Positions 1-9,120 of a stretch of DNA of 64,000 bases are shown here, in pieces; position 1 is the stretch's first letter; each line of letters opens with the position of its first letter. The stretch is from Hyphomicrobium sp. ghe19 (lineage in GTDB: Bacteria > Pseudomonadota > Alphaproteobacteria > Rhizobiales > Hyphomicrobiaceae). Both the position numbers and the translations under genes were made by a program. Where the stretch lies: the NCBI RefSeq assembly GCF_902712875.1, contig NZ_LR743509.1, forward strand, positions 434,001-498,000, given 5' to 3'. The notes under the pieces were generated by a model. It worked only from the letters and a program-made list of their open reading frames with translations. It had not been told where the DNA came from and searched no databases.

Positions 1-2
1 CT

Positions 3-734
3 ATATGCGCGTTCAACACCGGCCCCCCTGGCGCCCTCGGCAACAGCGGTCTGCTGTCGGGATGGGGTTCGGGTGGCAATCGAATCCAGTCGGCGATCCG
101 GGCGTTGGAACGCGACGGTCTGATCCGGACGCTCGCCGAACCGAACCTGACCGCCATTTCGGGTGAGCCAGCCGAATTCCTCGCGGGCGGCGAAGTGCCA
201 TACGTCACCGGCATCGACACGCAAACCGGCACGAGTTCCGTCGCGTTCAAAAAGTTCGGCGTGCAGCTCGGCTTTACGCCTGTTGTGCTTTCCGAAGGCC
301 GCATCAGTCTGAAGATCGACACCAGCGTCAGCGATATTTCGCAATTCATCGGCGGCAATCCGGTATTCGATACGCGGCAGGCGAAAACCGTCGTGGAGTT
401 GCCGTCCGGCGGATCGCTCGCCCTCGCAGGCCTCATCAATACGAAAACGCAGCAAAACATCGATGGCCTGCCAGGCGCCAAGGACATTCCTATTCTCGGC
501 ACGCTGTTTCGAAGCCGCGATTTCCAAAACCAGGAGTCGGAGCTGGTCGTCATCGTGACGCCTTACCTGGTGCAGCCGACCTCGCGTCAGCAGCTTGCGG
601 CGCCGACCGATGGGCTCGCGCCGGCGACCGACCTCAAGGCGGACTTTCTCGGTCATCTCAACAGGATCTACGGCAAGAGCGAAGCGATGCCTTCCGGCGG
701 TCTCAAGGGTGATTACGGTTTCATCGTCGAATAA
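3..734 (+). CDS. cpaC: Tad/Cpa pilus secretin, C-terminal part (5' end outside window)
   Basis: Outer-membrane secretin that forms the pore through which the Tad (Flp, type IVc) pilus is extruded. The reading frame is open from base 3 at the window edge, so only the last 243 residues are present; a TTG at 105 is internal and not the start. The visible part is the secretin core: a region rich in Gly/Ser, then a segment containing VPYVTGI, a beta-rich stretch, and the conserved C-terminal block with GGSLALAGLI, GLPGAKDIPILGTLF and ELVVIVTPYLV. It is the first visible gene of the cpaCDEF-tadBC operon, 18 bases before cpaD. The missing N-terminal half should carry the signal peptide and the BON/N domains. 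Confidence 0.93.
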   Translation: MCAFNTGPPGALGNSGLLSGWGSGGNRIQSAIRALERDGLIRTLAEPNLTAISGEPAEFLAGGEVPYVTGIDTQTGTSSVAFKKFGVQLGFTPVVLSEGRISLKIDTSVSDISQFIGGNPVFDTRQAKTVVELPSGGSLALAGLINTKTQQNIDGLPGAKDIPILGTLFRSRDFQNQESELVVIVTPYLVQPTSRQQLAAPTDGLAPATDLKADFLGHLNRIYGKSEAMPSGGLKGDYGFIVE

Positions 735-752
735 CTGGGGCGCAGACGCATC

Positions 753-1490
753 ATGCCGATCAAGTGCACGACCGACCGCGGGCCCCGGAAATTATGCTCG
801 GGCTTCGCCAAAATTCTTGTCATCGTTTCGCTTCCGCTTTCCGTCGCCGGATGCCGTCACGATGCTCCCGGCCCTCAGGTCGCGGGCTGGCAAGTCATCG
901 ATCCCGAGCAACGACATCCGATCCTCGTGTCACAGCAGCCGGCGACGCTCAATCTGCGTATAGCTGCGAGTTCCGATGGTCTGACACCCGCGCAGCGCGC
1001 GCGCGTTTTGGAGTTCGCCGGCAGAAGCCGCGCTTCGGACGCAGGAAACAGCCGCGTCGTCATTTCGGCTCCGGGCGGTTCGGCGAACGAGGGCGCTGCT
1101 ATGCAGGCAGCCGACGAAGCGCGCCGTTTGATGATCGAGACCGGTTATTCGGAAACCTCGATCGCTGTCGAGGCTTACCATGCGGACGGGCGGGATGCGC
1201 CGTTGCGGTTGTCTTACATGCGCTACGTCGCCGAAGCGCCCGAGTGCGGGCGGGACTGGTCGGAAAATCTCGGTCGTACCTATCAAAATACGCCGTATCC
1301 CAATTTCGGCTGCGCTGGTCAGCGCAATCTTGCCGTCATGGTGGCGAACCCGGCTGACCTGCTCGGTCCGCGTACGATGACCAGTCGCGACGCGAACCGG
1401 CGGGACGATATGTATTCCAAATACGTGACGGGTAAGCCACTTGGCGCCGATGCCGAAGCTGCGACGATCGCCAAGCCCACCACCAATTGA
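753..1490 (+). CDS. cpaD: Tad pilus assembly lipoprotein CpaD
   Basis: Predicted outer-membrane lipoprotein of the Tad pilus machine, 245 aa, thought in this family to help the secretin CpaC. A basic N-terminus (KLCSGFAK) is followed by a hydrophobic stretch and a lipobox LSVAGC with the lipidated cysteine at residue 34. The C-terminal half has the CpaD-family pattern: a pair of cysteines around PECGRDWSENLG and NFGCAGQRNLAVMVANP. It lies between cpaC and cpaE, 15 bases before cpaE, in the same operon. Sequence of this family is weakly conserved, so the call leans on the C-terminal block plus context. Confidence 0.9.
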   Translation: MPIKCTTDRGPRKLCSGFAKILVIVSLPLSVAGCRHDAPGPQVAGWQVIDPEQRHPILVSQQPATLNLRIAASSDGLTPAQRARVLEFAGRSRASDAGNSRVVISAPGGSANEGAAMQAADEARRLMIETGYSETSIAVEAYHADGRDAPLRLSYMRYVAEAPECGRDWSENLGRTYQNTPYPNFGCAGQRNLAVMVANPADLLGPRTMTSRDANRRDDMYSKYVTGKPLGADAEAATIAKPTTN

Positions 1491-1505
1491 TCTTTCGGAG
1501 ACGAC

Positions 1506-2807
1506 ATGTCCAAGCACGCTCCAGATAGCCCAAGCGAGGAACCGGTGCTCGAAGATGGTGGCTCGTCGGATCTCCCTCCGGCCGATCGCGCCCGTCCCAT
1601 ACCGCGAATTTCCATTCAAGCCTTTTGCGATGATCCGCAGGTTGCCGACGCGCTTCAGTATGCAGCCGATGATCGCCGGTTGTCGAAAGCGCACGTCAGC
1701 GTCCACATGGGCGGCATTGGCGCGGCCGTCGCGCACTATCTCGATAGCCCGACGCCCAATCTGATCATCCTCGACAGCGCTCTGAAGGGCAGCCAATTGC
1801 TCGTCGAACTCGATCGGTTAGCGGAGAGCTGCGATCCGGGAACGAAGGTCATCGTCGTCGGGCGGCACAACGACGTGCTTCTCTATCGCGAGCTCTTGAA
1901 GCGCGGCGTCGCGGAGTATCTCGTCTCTCCCGTCGATCCGATGGGGTTGATGGAGAGCATTTCCAATCTCTACAACAATCCGGAGACCGATCCTGTCGGC
2001 CATGTCTTCGCATTCATCGGAGCGAAAGGCGGCGTCGGTTCATCGACCATTTGCCACAACGTGGCGTGGACGATGTCGGAAGTTTTGAAATCGGATGTCA
2101 CGATCGCCGATCTCGATCTCGCGTTCGGCACCACAGGCCTCGATTTCAATCAGGATCCTGTTCAGGGCATAGCTGAAGCATTGGCAACGCCGGAGCGTCT
2201 GGACGACCAGTTGCTCGATCGCCTGCTGACGAAATGCTCGCAGCATCTTTCCATTTTTGCGGCGCCCGTCGTACTCGACCGCGACTTCGACATTTCGCCT
2301 GAAGCTTGCGCCATCGTCATCGATGTGGCGCGCCAGAATGTGCCGTTCGTTGCCGTCGATCTGCCGCATGGTTGGTCGCCGTGGTCGAAGCGCGTCCTGA
2401 TGCAGGCCGACCAGGTTGTCATCACGGCCGTTCCGGATCTTGCAAACCTGCGGAACGCCAAGAACATCATCGATCTTCTCAAAACGTCGAGAAAAAACGA
2501 CGAGAAGCCGCACTTGATCCTGAACATGGCAAACGTGCCGAAGCGCCAGGAAATCAGTGTCAAGGAATTCGAGCAGGCTCTTGGCCTCAAGGTCATCTCG
2601 GTGATCGACTACGATTCCGAAACCTTCAGCCAGGCGGCGAACAACGGTCAAATGATCGGCGAGTTCAACTCGAAGGCGAAGTCGATCGAGAAGTTCCACG
2701 AATTAGCGTTCAGGCTAACGCGGCGTAAAGACACTAAAGCGGAAAAACCAAGTTCGCCGTTGTCGGCCATCGCGCCGATCCTGGAGAAGTTGAAGCTCAA
2801 GCGTTGA
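1506..2807 (+). CDS. cpaE: Tad pilus localisation ATPase CpaE/TadZ
   Basis: MinD/ParA-type ATPase that positions the Tad pilus assembly site; 433 aa. Residues about 35-160 form a receiver-like domain without an obvious phospho-acceptor pattern, and residues 167-400 form the ATPase domain with the deviant Walker A KGGVGSST at 174-181, followed by TIADLDLAFGT. The position of the second lysine in KGGVGK is a serine here, as is common in TadZ-type proteins. ATG at 1506 is preceded by CGGAGA at a good distance. It sits between cpaD and cpaF in a compact operon. Confidence 0.95.
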   Translation: MSKHAPDSPSEEPVLEDGGSSDLPPADRARPIPRISIQAFCDDPQVADALQYAADDRRLSKAHVSVHMGGIGAAVAHYLDSPTPNLIILDSALKGSQLLVELDRLAESCDPGTKVIVVGRHNDVLLYRELLKRGVAEYLVSPVDPMGLMESISNLYNNPETDPVGHVFAFIGAKGGVGSSTICHNVAWTMSEVLKSDVTIADLDLAFGTTGLDFNQDPVQGIAEALATPERLDDQLLDRLLTKCSQHLSIFAAPVVLDRDFDISPEACAIVIDVARQNVPFVAVDLPHGWSPWSKRVLMQADQVVITAVPDLANLRNAKNIIDLLKTSRKNDEKPHLILNMANVPKRQEISVKEFEQALGLKVISVIDYDSETFSQAANNGQMIGEFNSKAKSIEKFHELAFRLTRRKDTKAEKPSSPLSAIAPILEKLKLKR

Positions 2808-2820
2808 GGATCTAAGCCCC

Positions 2821-4314
2821 ATGTTCGGTAGGCGCTCCAACGATCAATCGTCAGAGAGGCGCGTTGCGCAGCAGGCTCCTGAACCGCAGGCAGCCGCCGC
2901 CGTTATCGAACCGCGCGCATCGACGCCGGCGCGAGCACCCGCCGCGCCGAGCCCCACGCCGCAGCGAGCTGAGGCCGTCGCCGAGACGCAGCGGCGGCAC
3001 TCGGAAGAGTACTACGACGTCAAAACGACCGTCTTCAACGCGCTGATCGATACGATCGATCTTACGCAGCTGTCGAAGCTCGACAGTATTGCGGCGCGCG
3101 AAGAAATTCGCGATATCGTCAGCGAAATCATTCAAATCAAAAACGTCGTGATGTCGATTTCCGAGCAGGAAGAACTGCTCGAGGACATTTGCAACGACGT
3201 GCTCGGTTACGGCCCGCTCGAGCCTCTTCTGGCGCGAGACGACATTGCCGATATCATGGTGAACGGCGCCGGCACGACGTTCATCGAGGTCGGCGGCAAG
3301 GTTCAAAAAACCAACGTCCGGTTCGCCGACAATCAACAGCTCATGAATATCTGTCAGCGCATCGTCAGCCAGATCGGCCGGCGGGTCGATGAATCGAGCC
3401 CGATTTGCGACGCGCGTCTTCCCGACGGATCGCGCGTCAACGTCATTGCGCCGCCGCTCGCGATCGATGGGCCCGCGCTGACGATTCGTAAATTCAAAAA
3501 GGACCGTTTGCGCCTCGAGCAGCTGGTCAAGTTTGGGTCGATTACGCCGGATGCGAAGACGATCCTCGAGATCATCGGGCGCGTTCGCTGCAACGTCCTC
3601 ATTTCGGGCGGCACAGGTTCCGGCAAGACGACGCTTCTCAACTGTCTTACGGGTTCGATCGATGATGACGAGCGCATCATCACGTGCGAGGACTCGGCCG
3701 AGCTTCAGCTGCAACAGCCGCACGTTGTGCGTCTCGAGACGCGGCCGCCCAATCTCGAGGGCGAAGGTGAGATCAAGATGCGTGATCTCATCAAGAACTG
3801 CCTTCGTATGCGTCCGGAACGCATCATCGTCGGTGAGGTCCGCGGACCGGAAGCGTTCGATTTGCTGCAGGCGATGAACACGGGCCACGACGGTTCGATG
3901 GGCACGTTGCACGCCAATAGCCCGCGCGAAGCGCTGAGCCGCCTCGAGTCGATGATCATGCAAGGCGGCTACGCGCTGCCGATCAAGACTATTCGCGAGA
4001 TGATTTGCGGTTCCATCGACGTGATCGTTCAGGCGTCGCGCTTGCGTGACGGCTCGCGCAAAATCACGCACATCACTGAAGTCATGGGCATGGAAGAAGA
4101 GACCATCACTCTTCAAAACCTGATCATCTACGAAATCACCGGCGAGGACGCGCACGGCAAGCTGATCGGCCGGCACCGGTCGACGGGCATTACGCGGCCC
4201 CGCTTCATGGAACGCGCGGAATATTACGGTGAGACGGAACGCCTGACACGAGCGCTCGTCCAGTCCGAGATCGAAGACAAACACGGCAGTCCGCTCGGTG
4301 ATCGCAATGGGTGA
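2821..4314 (+). CDS. cpaF: Tad pilus assembly/secretion ATPase CpaF/TadA
   Basis: Hexameric ATPase of the type II/IV secretion superfamily that powers Tad pilus assembly; 497 aa, cytoplasmic. An Ala/Pro-rich N-terminal tail (residues 10-55) precedes the helical N-domain; the ATPase core carries Walker A GGTGSGKT at 263-270 (Lys269), the Asp box [10 protein letters not shown], Walker B-like [12 protein letters not shown], and the His box [19 protein letters not shown]. The stop overlaps the next gene: ATGGGTGA gives an 8-base overlap with tadB, which argues for coupled translation. A very long antisense open frame covers it but is a GC-rich shadow. Confidence 0.97.
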   Translation: MFGRRSNDQSSERRVAQQAPEPQAAAAVIEPRASTPARAPAAPSPTPQRAEAVAETQRRHSEEYYDVKTTVFNALIDTIDLTQLSKLDSIAAREEIRDIVSEIIQIKNVVMSISEQEELLEDICNDVLGYGPLEPLLARDDIADIMVNGAGTTFIEVGGKVQKTNVRFADNQQLMNICQRIVSQIGRRVDESSPICDARLPDGSRVNVIAPPLAIDGPALTIRKFKKDRLRLEQLVKFGSITPDAKTILEIIGRVRCNVLISGGTGSGKTTLLNCLTGSIDDDERIITCEDSAELQLQQPHVVRLETRPPNLEGEGEIKMRDLIKNCLRMRPERIIVGEVRGPEAFDLLQAMNTGHDGSMGTLHANSPREALSRLESMIMQGGYALPIKTIREMICGSIDVIVQASRLRDGSRKITHITEVMGMEEETITLQNLIIYEITGEDAHGKLIGRHRSTGITRPRFMERAEYYGETERLTRALVQSEIEDKHGSPLGDRNG

Positions 4315-5296
4315 TCTCGACCTTTTTTCGCTCATGGTGCCGCTGCTTGCGGCGCTCGCATTCGCCGGCGCGGTGTTCGCGATCGCGTATCCATATTTTG
4401 CCGACGACCGGCAGTCGAAGCGGTTGCAGAGCGTATCCAGTGCTCGAGGCTCGCGCATTTCCGGAGGCGCCGGCGACCTGCAAAGCAGCCGCAAGAAGTC
4501 CGTCGCGGATTCGCTGAAGGAAATCGACGACCGCCAGAAAGCCGACAAGAAGGTGACGCTCAGTCTGCGGTTGATGCGGTCCGGCTCGAAAATGACCCCG
4601 CGAGAATTCTATATTGCGAGCGCGCTGCTTGGCGCTCTTTTCGCGTCGATCGCGATATTCATTATGGGGCTGCCGTTGAGCGGCGCCGTCGTCGCGGCTA
4701 TTGTCGGCGGGTTCGGCATGCCGCGCTGGATCCTCAATAAGATGATCAGCCGGCGTCAGCAGAAATTCGTTTCGCAATTGGCGAACGCCATCGACGTCGT
4801 CGTGCGCGGCATCAAGTCCGGCCTGCCGTTGAGCGAATGTCTTCAGGTCATTTCGCGCGAAAGTCCGGAGCCGCTTGCCAGTGAGTTCCGTGAAGTCGTC
4901 GAGCAGCAGCGGCTCGGCGTTTCCATCGCGGATGGCCTGGAGCGGATGTGCGACCGCATGCCGATATCGGATGTGCGCTTCCTGACCATCGTCATCGGCA
5001 TTCAGCAGCAATCCGGCGGCAACTTGTCTGAAGCGCTCTCGAATCTTTCGAACGTTCTCCGTGACCGGCAAATGCTGGCGCTCAAAGTGAAGGCGCTTTC
5101 GGCTGAAGCGAAAGCGTCCGCAATGGTGCTTGCCTCGTTGCCGCCAGGTGTCATGACAATGGTCTTTCTTTCTTCGCCTGCGTACATCATGCCGCTTTTC
5201 ACAACGACGATCGGGCACTTCATGGTCGCGGGCGGCGCGGCGTGGATGATGATGGGCGTTCTTGTCATGAAGAAGATGATCAACTTCAAGTTCTAG
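4307..5296 (+). CDS. tadB: Tad inner-membrane platform protein TadB (CpaG)
   Basis: Inner-membrane platform protein of the Tad pilus, T2SF-domain family (GspF/PilC related), 329 aa. There is one N-terminal membrane segment (about residues 7-25), two around residues 104-140, the cytoplasmic T2SF domain with the hallmark region SGLPLSECL through ADGLERM, and C-terminal segments ending in a Lys/Met-rich tail. I chose ATG 4307, which overlaps the cpaF stop by 8 bases; a GTG at 4298 is also in frame and would add three residues. It works as a pair with TadC, encoded 39 bases downstream. Confidence 0.93.
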   Translation: MGDLDLFSLMVPLLAALAFAGAVFAIAYPYFADDRQSKRLQSVSSARGSRISGGAGDLQSSRKKSVADSLKEIDDRQKADKKVTLSLRLMRSGSKMTPREFYIASALLGALFASIAIFIMGLPLSGAVVAAIVGGFGMPRWILNKMISRRQQKFVSQLANAIDVVVRGIKSGLPLSECLQVISRESPEPLASEFREVVEQQRLGVSIADGLERMCDRMPISDVRFLTIVIGIQQQSGGNLSEALSNLSNVLRDRQMLALKVKALSAEAKASAMVLASLPPGVMTMVFLSSPAYIMPLFTTTIGHFMVAGGAAWMMMGVLVMKKMINFKF

Positions 5297-5335
5297 GCTT
5301 CTGCTCGTGCAAACAGACATGCTGGCGGTATAGCG

Positions 5336-6319
5336 ATGTTGTCGTTCGTCGACGTTGTAATGGACCCGCAATTCATCGCGACGGTGCTGGCCGCCGTCTG
5401 CGTGTTCGCGACGGTTCTGACGATTGCGTTGCCGATGTTGCAACGTGATCAGATGAACCGGCGCATGAAGGAGATGGCCATCGAACGCGGCAAGATGCGG
5501 TCGGCCCGTCTCGCGGAATTGGCGACGAAGGATCGGCCCCAGAGCGGGCGGTTGCGAGCGACGCCGAAGGGCTTCATGCAGCAGGTCGTCGATCAGCTGA
5601 AGCTTCGCGAGCGCTTCGACAACGAGGAATTGCGTGAAAACCTGAAGCGCGCCGGTCTTCGCGGGCAGGCGAATATCGTGTCCTTCATGTTCTTCCGCGT
5701 CGCCGCTCCGATCGTGATTTTCTTTTTCGCGCTATTCTATCTCTTTGTTCTCTACGACAGTGGCTACTCTGCGCTCGTCAATGTCTTGATGGCATTAGCC
5801 GCGGGGTTCCTCGGCTTTTACGTGCCGAACATGTTCATCTCCAACCGCGTTCAGAAACGGCAGTTGGCGATCAAGCAAGCGTGGCCGGATGCGCTCGATA
5901 TGCTCCTGATATGCGTGCAATCGGGCATGTCGGTCGAGGCGGGCTTTGCGAAGGTCGGCAAGGAGATCGTCACCCAGTCGGTCGAGCTGGCCGAGGAAAT
6001 GATGTTGACGACGGCAGAGCTGTCGTATCTGCAGGATCGCAGGCAGGCATATGAGAATCTGGCCAAGCGGACGGGACTGCCCGGCGTCAAATCGGTGATG
6101 ACGGCGCTTGTACAAGCCGAGCGTTACGGCACGCCGGTCGGGCAAGCGCTCAGAACGATGGCGAAGGAAAATCGCGAGATCCGGCAGTCGGAAGCCGAGC
6201 GCAAAGCTGCTGCTCTGCCGCCGAAGCTGACAGTTCCAATGATCGTGTTCTTTTTGCCCGTGCTTTTCATCGTCATCCTCGGCCCGGCCGGCATCAGTTA
6301 CATGCAGATGGAAAAGTAG
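5336..6319 (+). CDS. tadC: Tad inner-membrane platform protein TadC (CpaH)
   Basis: Second inner-membrane platform protein of the Tad pilus, 327 aa, T2SF family. An N-terminal membrane helix (about residues 10-33) is followed by a charged cytoplasmic stretch, two helices around residues 125-165, the T2SF domain with QAWPDALDMLLICVQSGMS and AERYGTPVGQAL, and a C-terminal helix PMIVFFLPVLFIVILGPA. It is the last gene of the visible tad operon and is followed within 60-90 bases by an intrinsic terminator, consistent with the end of the transcript. Confidence 0.93.
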   Translation: MLSFVDVVMDPQFIATVLAAVCVFATVLTIALPMLQRDQMNRRMKEMAIERGKMRSARLAELATKDRPQSGRLRATPKGFMQQVVDQLKLRERFDNEELRENLKRAGLRGQANIVSFMFFRVAAPIVIFFFALFYLFVLYDSGYSALVNVLMALAAGFLGFYVPNMFISNRVQKRQLAIKQAWPDALDMLLICVQSGMSVEAGFAKVGKEIVTQSVELAEEMMLTTAELSYLQDRRQAYENLAKRTGLPGVKSVMTALVQAERYGTPVGQALRTMAKENREIRQSEAERKAAALPPKLTVPMIVFFLPVLFIVILGPAGISYMQMEK

Positions 6320-6371
6320 ACCGTCCCACAAGTTGACCGGGCGACCGCGTTTTTGAAATTGTGTCGCGTTG

Positions 6372-6406
6372 GCCCTGGCCCCATTTGGTGGCCGGGGCTT
6401 TTTTTT
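6372..6406 (+). terminator. Rho-independent terminator of the tad operon
   Basis: A 9-bp GC-rich stem (GCCCTGGCC at 6372-6380 with GGCCGGGGC at 6390-6398, one T.G wobble), a 9-base loop, then eight Ts at 6399-6406. It lies 53 bases after the tadC stop and is oriented for plus-strand transcripts. Confidence 0.88.
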
Positions 6407-6437
6407 AATGACGCCGAATGGACGCACGAACGCGAAC

Positions 6438-6458
6438 AGCCGGCGCAGTTGGCCGGCT
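6438..6458. repeat. Perfect inverted repeat downstream of tadD-like gene
   Basis: AGCCGGC (6438-6444) and GCCGGCT (6452-6458) form a 7-bp perfect stem around a 7-base loop, 43 bases past the stop of the minus-strand TPR gene. It may mark the 3' end of that transcript, although no T tract follows it on the minus strand. Confidence 0.45.
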
Positions 6459-6500
6459 GATAGTGCGTCGACTGTCGAGTTTTGTAGTTGCCGCTCGAGG

Positions 6501-7451
6501 TCAGTGCGCGACCGGCAGCGGCTCGTCGGTGCTCGTTTGCCAGACGCCTTGCGTCACCGGCAGAGAACCGGCCGTTGCCGCTGCCTTCTGGACGGGAGCC
6601 GCCGGGCTGACCGAGGTATTGGCGGCAAAGCTGCTCGCGTCGGGCATGGAGGTCGTCGGTTCGATCTTCACCATTTGCTTCAGGTAAGCCGCGTTGGCGG
6701 AGGCGGTATCGGTGTTGAGGACGCCGGAGGCGATGGCTTTCGATTCGTCGTAGCGGCCCTGGAGACCCAGTACGAGCGCGAGGTTTTCGCGAATTTTCGG
6801 CGTCGCTCCGGACGAGGATACCGCTTGGCGGAGCAGACCCTCGGCCCTCTTCGGATCGCCGTTCATCGCGTAAGCCATCGCGAGGTTGTTCGTGACGGTC
6901 GGATTGTTGGGTGAAAGCGTCAGTGCGCGTTCATAGAATGGGATAGCCTCGGTGTACTTGCCCTGCTTCGCCATGACCGTGCCGCGCGCCGAGACGATGC
7001 GCCAATCGGGTTTCGTCGGGTCGTCGGCCAGCGTCAGCATCTGATTGGCGACGCCGACTTGATCCATTTCAAGCGCGAGGCGGCCATATTCGCTGGCGAC
7101 TTCCGGATCGTTGCCATGAAGCAGGCTGACCTGCTGAAGGACGGCGAGAGCCTTGTCCTTTTCGCCGAGGGCTTTCAGATTTTTCGCATAGTTGAGCGCC
7201 GGGCGAAGCTCGGTCGGCTTCTTGTTGTACTCGTTGCCCCAGTAGATCGTGGCCTTCTGCAACTCGTTTTGTGGAGACGATGGGCCGGCATCGGCGGTCT
7301 TGGTGTCATTCGGTTTCATGGCGATGCTCGGCAACAGATCGGTTGACGCGGAGCAGGCCCCTAAGAGCAAGCTCGCGGTCAGGGCCGCGAGGGTGCCGAG
7401 GCGCCGGGGCCGCAGCACTACACATGCGAAGGGATGCTCGAAACGCGTCAT
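6501..7451 (-). CDS. tadD: TPR lipoprotein, TadD-like
   Basis: Predicted lipoprotein of 316 aa with tetratricopeptide repeats, resembling TadD, the pilotin-like accessory of Tad pili that supports secretin assembly. The N-terminus has a basic region, a hydrophobic core and a lipobox LLLGAC (Cys33 from the chosen start). TPR motifs follow from about residue 110 to 250, including YTEAIPFYERALTLSPNNP. ATG 7451 is chosen because GGAGA sits 5 bases upstream on the minus strand; an in-frame start at 7523 would put 24 residues before the signal sequence. It faces the tad operon tail to tail. Confidence 0.82.
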   Translation of the reverse strand: MTRFEHPFACVVLRPRRLGTLAALTASLLLGACSASTDLLPSIAMKPNDTKTADAGPSSPQNELQKATIYWGNEYNKKPTELRPALNYAKNLKALGEKDKALAVLQQVSLLHGNDPEVASEYGRLALEMDQVGVANQMLTLADDPTKPDWRIVSARGTVMAKQGKYTEAIPFYERALTLSPNNPTVTNNLAMAYAMNGDPKRAEGLLRQAVSSSGATPKIRENLALVLGLQGRYDESKAIASGVLNTDTASANAAYLKQMVKIEPTTSMPDASSFAANTSVSPAAPVQKAAATAGSLPVTQGVWQTSTDEPLPVAH

Positions 7452-7652
7452 GAAAGTCTCCGTCGGGGATTGATTCGCCGTTCCCCTGGCGAATCTTTGC
7501 GAGACCGTCAGTTTCTGAGGCATGGGTCAACAAACGCTTAAGTTTTGCGCCAGACCTGTATAAGCAGTGCAATCGCTGAAAAGGTTTGTGCTGTGGCCGC
7601 CCCGGCGGCCCTCGACAGCCCTGGGCAGTTGCAGCCGGCGCGCGACTCAATC

Positions 7653-7680
7653 GAATCAATGCAACCGAATCAATGCAACG
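7653..7680. repeat. Two tandem 14-bp units upstream of the aminopeptidase
   Basis: GAATCAATGCAACC (7653-7666) is followed directly by GAATCAATGCAACG (7667-7680), a perfect duplication apart from the last base. It ends 18 bases before the ATG of the aminopeptidase gene, in the expected 5' leader. Confidence 0.8.
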
Positions 7681-7698
7681 CAGTGGAGTGTGAGACGA

Positions 7699-9120
7699 AT
7701 GACCGAGACGACAGCCTGGACGGCGGCGGAAACATTTGCACTTGGCGCTGCGGCCGCTGACGACATCCCTGTTCATTTCGTTCCGTCCGACGGCGTCGAT
7801 GCCATCGGCTCGCTCGACGACGTTCAGCGCGCCTGGCTCAAGGCGCAGAAGTTTTCAGGGAATGCCAAGCGCACCGTTCTTATTCCGGGCGCGGACGGAA
7901 ACATCGCGTCCGTCGCGCTCGGGGTCGGCAACGGCCAGCAGGGGGAACCGAGCGGCCCATCCGAATTGCTTGCCGGGCTTTTGGGTTCAGGATTGCCGGC
8001 GGGAACGTATCGCTTCGCTTCGGAGCTGGCGCACGCCGATCTTGCCGCATTGGCCTGGTCTCTCGGCGGCTACTCGTTTTCGCGCTACCTGAAGAAAGAC
8101 AAGAACGGCAGCCGCCCCAAACTGCGGCTCGCCAATGCGGGCTCCGATCGCATCATCAATACTGCCGAAGCCGTCTGGCTCGGCCGGGATCTGATCAACA
8201 CGCCCGCGTCGGATATGGCGCCTGCCGATATCGAAGCCATCGCGCGTGTGCTCGCCGACCGCCACGGGGCTGATATTTCGGTGACCACCGGCGACGAGCT
8301 GCTGACGGAGAACTTTCCTCTCATTCATGCCGTGGGCCGCGCGAGCCCGCGGCAGCCGCGTCTCATCGACATGAGCTGGGGGCCGGCCGGCGCGCCGAAG
8401 ATCACGCTCGTCGGCAAGGGCATCACGTTCGATACCGGCGGTCTCGACATCAAGCCCGCGAGTGCGATGCTGCTGATGAAGAAGGACATGGGTGGCGCTG
8501 CGACGGCGTTGGCGCTCGCGCACATGATCATGGGGCAGGGTCTCAAGTGCCGGCTTCGCGTGCTGATCCCGACAGCGGAGAACTCTGTCGGTGGCGATGC
8601 CTTCCGGCCGGGCGATGTGATTGCAAGCCGTCTTGGTCTCAGCGTCGAGATCGGCAATACGGACGCGGAAGGGCGGCTTGTGCTCGCCGATGCGCTGGCT
8701 CTCGCCGATGCGGACGAGCCCGACAGCATCTTCGTTTTCGCAACGCTGACCGGCGCGGCGCGAACCGCTCTTGGGCCGGACTTGCCTGCGTTCTTCACGA
8801 ATGACGATGACCTGGCGCGCAGCCTGCCGCCGCTTGCCGCCTCCATCGGCGATCCTTTGTGGAATCTGCCGCTTTGGGATGGTTACCGCCGTCATCTCGA
8901 CAGCGATATTGCCGACATGAACAACGTCTGGGAATCGCCATTCGCCGGCGCCATTACCGCGGCGTTGTTTCTGAAGCGCTTTGTCACCCGGGCTCGCCGT
9001 TTCGCCCACTTCGACCTATATGGGTGGCGACCGGCGGCTCGGCCCCTTGGCCCGAAGGGCGGGGAGCCGCAGACGGCCCGCGCAGTGATGGAACAACTGA
9101 GGCGAGAGCTCACCTCGTGA
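7699..9120 (+). CDS. M17 family leucyl aminopeptidase
   Basis: Cytosolic two-metal aminopeptidase that removes N-terminal residues from peptides; 473 aa. The catalytic C-terminal domain shows the metal and catalytic motif GKGITFDTGG with Lys240 and Asp245, then KKDMGGAA and the family signature NTDAEGRL at 320-327. The shorter N-terminal domain resembles the alphaproteobacterial short PepA/PepB type more than E. coli PepA, so no gene symbol is given. ATG 7699 is preceded by GGAG and a purine-rich GTGAGACGA; the frame is open further upstream but without conserved sequence. Its stop overlaps the next gene by 4 bases. Confidence 0.92.
   Translation: MTETTAWTAAETFALGAAAADDIPVHFVPSDGVDAIGSLDDVQRAWLKAQKFSGNAKRTVLIPGADGNIASVALGVGNGQQGEPSGPSELLAGLLGSGLPAGTYRFASELAHADLAALAWSLGGYSFSRYLKKDKNGSRPKLRLANAGSDRIINTAEAVWLGRDLINTPASDMAPADIEAIARVLADRHGADISVTTGDELLTENFPLIHAVGRASPRQPRLIDMSWGPAGAPKITLVGKGITFDTGGLDIKPASAMLLMKKDMGGAATALALAHMIMGQGLKCRLRVLIPTAENSVGGDAFRPGDVIASRLGLSVEIGNTDAEGRLVLADALALADADEPDSIFVFATLTGAARTALGPDLPAFFTNDDDLARSLPPLAASIGDPLWNLPLWDGYRRHLDSDIADMNNVWESPFAGAITAALFLKRFVTRARRFAHFDLYGWRPAARPLGPKGGEPQTARAVMEQLRRELTS

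Noticed and set aside
2851..4548. Very long open frame opposite cpaF/tadB
   Set aside because: Antisense to two strongly conserved genes; no family motifs, low complexity Arg/His/Asp-rich product typical of the mirror frame of high-GC genes.
7653..7680. Possible CRISPR repeat
   Set aside because: Only two directly adjoining units without spacers.
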